Positions 6,801 through 7,023 of a DNA stretch of 7,023 nucleotides are shown here, in pieces (within the stretch, counting starts at the first letter, position 1; each line of letters begins with the position of its first letter). The position numbers and the translations under genes were made by a program. Under the pieces are notes generated by a model, which saw nothing but the letters and a program-made list of their open reading frames with translations, did no database searches and had not been told where the DNA came from. Source of the stretch: an uncultured Clostridia bacterium (GTDB lineage: Bacteria > Bacillota > Clostridia > Oscillospirales > CAG-272); NCBI GenBank assembly GCA_946404295.1, contig CAMJDE010000096.1, positions 1 to 7,023 of the forward strand, written 5' to 3'.

Positions 6801-7023
6801 TATTTGACCACGATATAGTCGACCGCGGGTTCAAAGCCGGAAAGCGAGTCCCCGGTCTTCGGATTTTTGATCTCTTTCAGCGTGTAGCCGAGCGCCAGCC
6901 GGGTCGTCACTTTGGCGATCGGGTAGCCGGTCGCTTTTGAGGCGAGCGCGGAACTGCGCGACACGCGCGGGTTGACCTCGATCACGGCGTACTCGCTGCC
7001 GTCGGGTTTCAGGGCGAACTGGC
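3833..7023 (-). CDS. carB: Carbamoyl-phosphate synthase large subunit fused to a diaminopimelate epimerase-like domain (N-terminus off right edge)
   Basis: CarB makes carbamoyl phosphate from bicarbonate, ATP and CarA-supplied ammonia for arginine and pyrimidine synthesis. The window holds 1062 residues. The end of ATP-grasp 1 (QFALKPDGSEYAVIEVNPRVSRSS) shows that about 285 N-terminal residues are missing; a GTG at 6985 lies inside this conserved block and is not a start. Then come the oligomerisation domain (IDPYFLRKI), the second half (LGSGPIRIGQGIEFDYSSVHC, NNNPETVSTDYD, FGGQTA), ATP-grasp 2 (RPSYVIGGQNM, EVNPRASRTVPYISKVTG) and the MGS-like allosteric domain (GIFISVDDHDYGEI to CLTSLDTANAMADVI). 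With no stop, the chain continues via a short linker (NTELVDLNAMRREK) into a 280-residue DapF-type domain ending in TAA at 3835-3833. Expected full length is about 1,345 residues, the sum of the two families. No frameshift is seen. Its promoter, and carA if adjacent, lie off window. Confidence 0.95.
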   Translation of the reverse strand, partial: QFALKPDGSEYAVIEVNPRVSRSSALASKATGYPIAKVTTRLALGYTLKEIKNPKTGDSLSGFEPAVDYIVVKYPKFPFDKFAGMSRRLGTQMKATGEVMSIAPTFEAALMKAIRGAEIGADTLTLPPLDARPVLERLADQDDRRLFTVFEAIKAGVSIDEIYRITMIDPYFLRKIKRLADYEETIKGGLTEELLKEGKDLGYTDKALERLSGTKPARETPFGYRIVRTCEAVFGTDKPYFYSVPETAGCEARSFQKSGKPVILVLGSGPIRIGQGIEFDYSSVHCVWTLKELGYDVAIINNNPETVSTDYDTADRLYFEPLTPEDVMNVIRAENPIGVVVAFGGQTAIKLTAFLDRAGVTILGTSAEGIDIAEDRERFDQLLEKFSIKRPKGMGVVTTDEALAAAETLGYPVLLRPSYVIGGQNMTIVHTAAEVKKYMARILSTGIDNPVLVDKYMMGPELEVDVISDGENVLIPGIMQHIERAGVHSGDSIAVYPPYSVDDRMIHKIVECSEKLALALGTKGLVNIQYLIYENELYVIEVNPRASRTVPYISKVTGVPMVDLAAAVMTGGKLADLGYGTGLVQAPPYVTVKAPVFSFGKLSDANSYMGPEMKSTGEVLGIGKNIREALFKGMTSAGFRLQNPRDGKETGIFISVDDHDYGEIIGLSRKVRDLGMTVYATPGTAETIARLGIPVNVVPGIREQDGMWKLLEEGKIHYIVYTGALYDETLSEYIALHRKALTLGVLCLTSLDTANAMADVIASGYSEKNTELVDLNAMRREKRTIAFSKMEGSGDDYILIDARNVPLDGAESLAVELCDRRFGIGADGMVVLLPSDKADVKMRICNRDGSDGVIAGNSIRCVGKYLYDNGFVTGDTVTVETEAGIRELTLHTSFGRVTMVGVNMGKPKLAPADIPCTLDGDTVIDRPVKIGGDEYRVTCLSVGNPHCVVFTDHPEKIDLSATGPQFEFAPLFPERINTEFVRVVSPTVLSMRVYERGNGETAACGTGAVAAAVAAVLNGYCKKDVEITVELPGGDLSVCVREDGDVILTGDAHLIYEGTIVK
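3836..4675 (-). other. dapF: DapF-type domain at the C-terminus of the CarB fusion, first catalytic Cys replaced
   Basis: DapF interconverts LL- and meso-diaminopimelate for lysine and peptidoglycan, using two cysteines as acid/base. Numbered from the Arg at 4673-4675, the 280-residue domain keeps both halves of the fold: FSKMEGSGDDY (5-15), FGIGADG (40-46), NRDGSDGVIAGNSIRC (64-79), GNPHCV (161-166), RINTEF (193-198) and YERGNGETAACGTG (212-225). The second catalytic Cys (222, codon 4010-4012) and the substrate residues Asn64, Asn162, Asn195, Glu213 and Arg214 are present. The first catalytic Cys, normally in CGN(G/A)xRC, is Ala73 (codon 4457-4459), the following Gly is Ser, and the substrate-contacting Asn of GxGND is Asp13. 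Reading frame and fold look intact, so this is either a pseudoenzyme or an altered epimerase, not decay. Confidence 0.85.

Noticed and set aside
6983..6985. GTG as the carB start
   Set aside because: It encodes the Val of the conserved VIEVNPRVSRSS block, and the frame is open and conserved to the window edge.

Overview
The window comes from a GC-rich member of the Clostridia/Firmicutes group, probably an uncultured gut-type lineage. Four things suggest this: TTGACA/TATAAT promoters in AT-rich islands, a clostridial-style CarB (GGQNM and DTANA motifs), an archaeal-type AspRS of the kind used with tRNA-Asn transamidation, and strong GC-rich codon use that leaves long empty antisense frames. 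This placement is inference from gene content, not a database result.

Layout, left to right. (1) 1-553, minus: the first 184 residues of an MgtE-type Mg2+ transporter. (2) 554-763: its roughly 170-nt leader, with a clear promoter, possible alternative stem-loops, an intrinsic terminator-like hairpin that contains the Shine-Dalgarno sequence, and a possible 51-codon leader ORF ending TGATG on the mgtE start. (3) 805-2215, plus: promoter and complete aspS. (4) 2215-2488: a perfect 17-bp hairpin on the aspS stop codon, then an array of about nine small hairpins with unrelated stems joined by a constant 7-nt linker (ATGATAT in the left half, its reverse complement ATATCAT in the right half). (5) 2508-3676, plus: a consensus promoter and a two-gene operon of a four-helix-bundle protein (23S rRNA intervening-sequence protein family) and an endonuclease/exonuclease/phosphatase-fold hydrolase, coupled by ATGA. 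(6) 3683-3834: a second hairpin array with a related linker (ATATCGC), ending in a strong terminator. (7) 3833-7023, minus, convergent: the C-terminal three quarters of CarB fused in frame to a complete DapF-type domain; the CarB N-terminus is off the right edge.

The most unusual points are the two intergenic arrays, in which linkers are conserved and stems are not (the opposite of REP-type repeats), and the CarB-DapF fusion, in which the first catalytic cysteine of the epimerase is Ala and a substrate-contacting Asn is Asp. The first array lies directly upstream of a gene from a family linked to structured-RNA insertions; a functional link is only a hypothesis. The remaining genes are ordinary housekeeping functions: Mg2+ transport, tRNA charging, and arginine/pyrimidine and lysine/cell-wall precursor synthesis.
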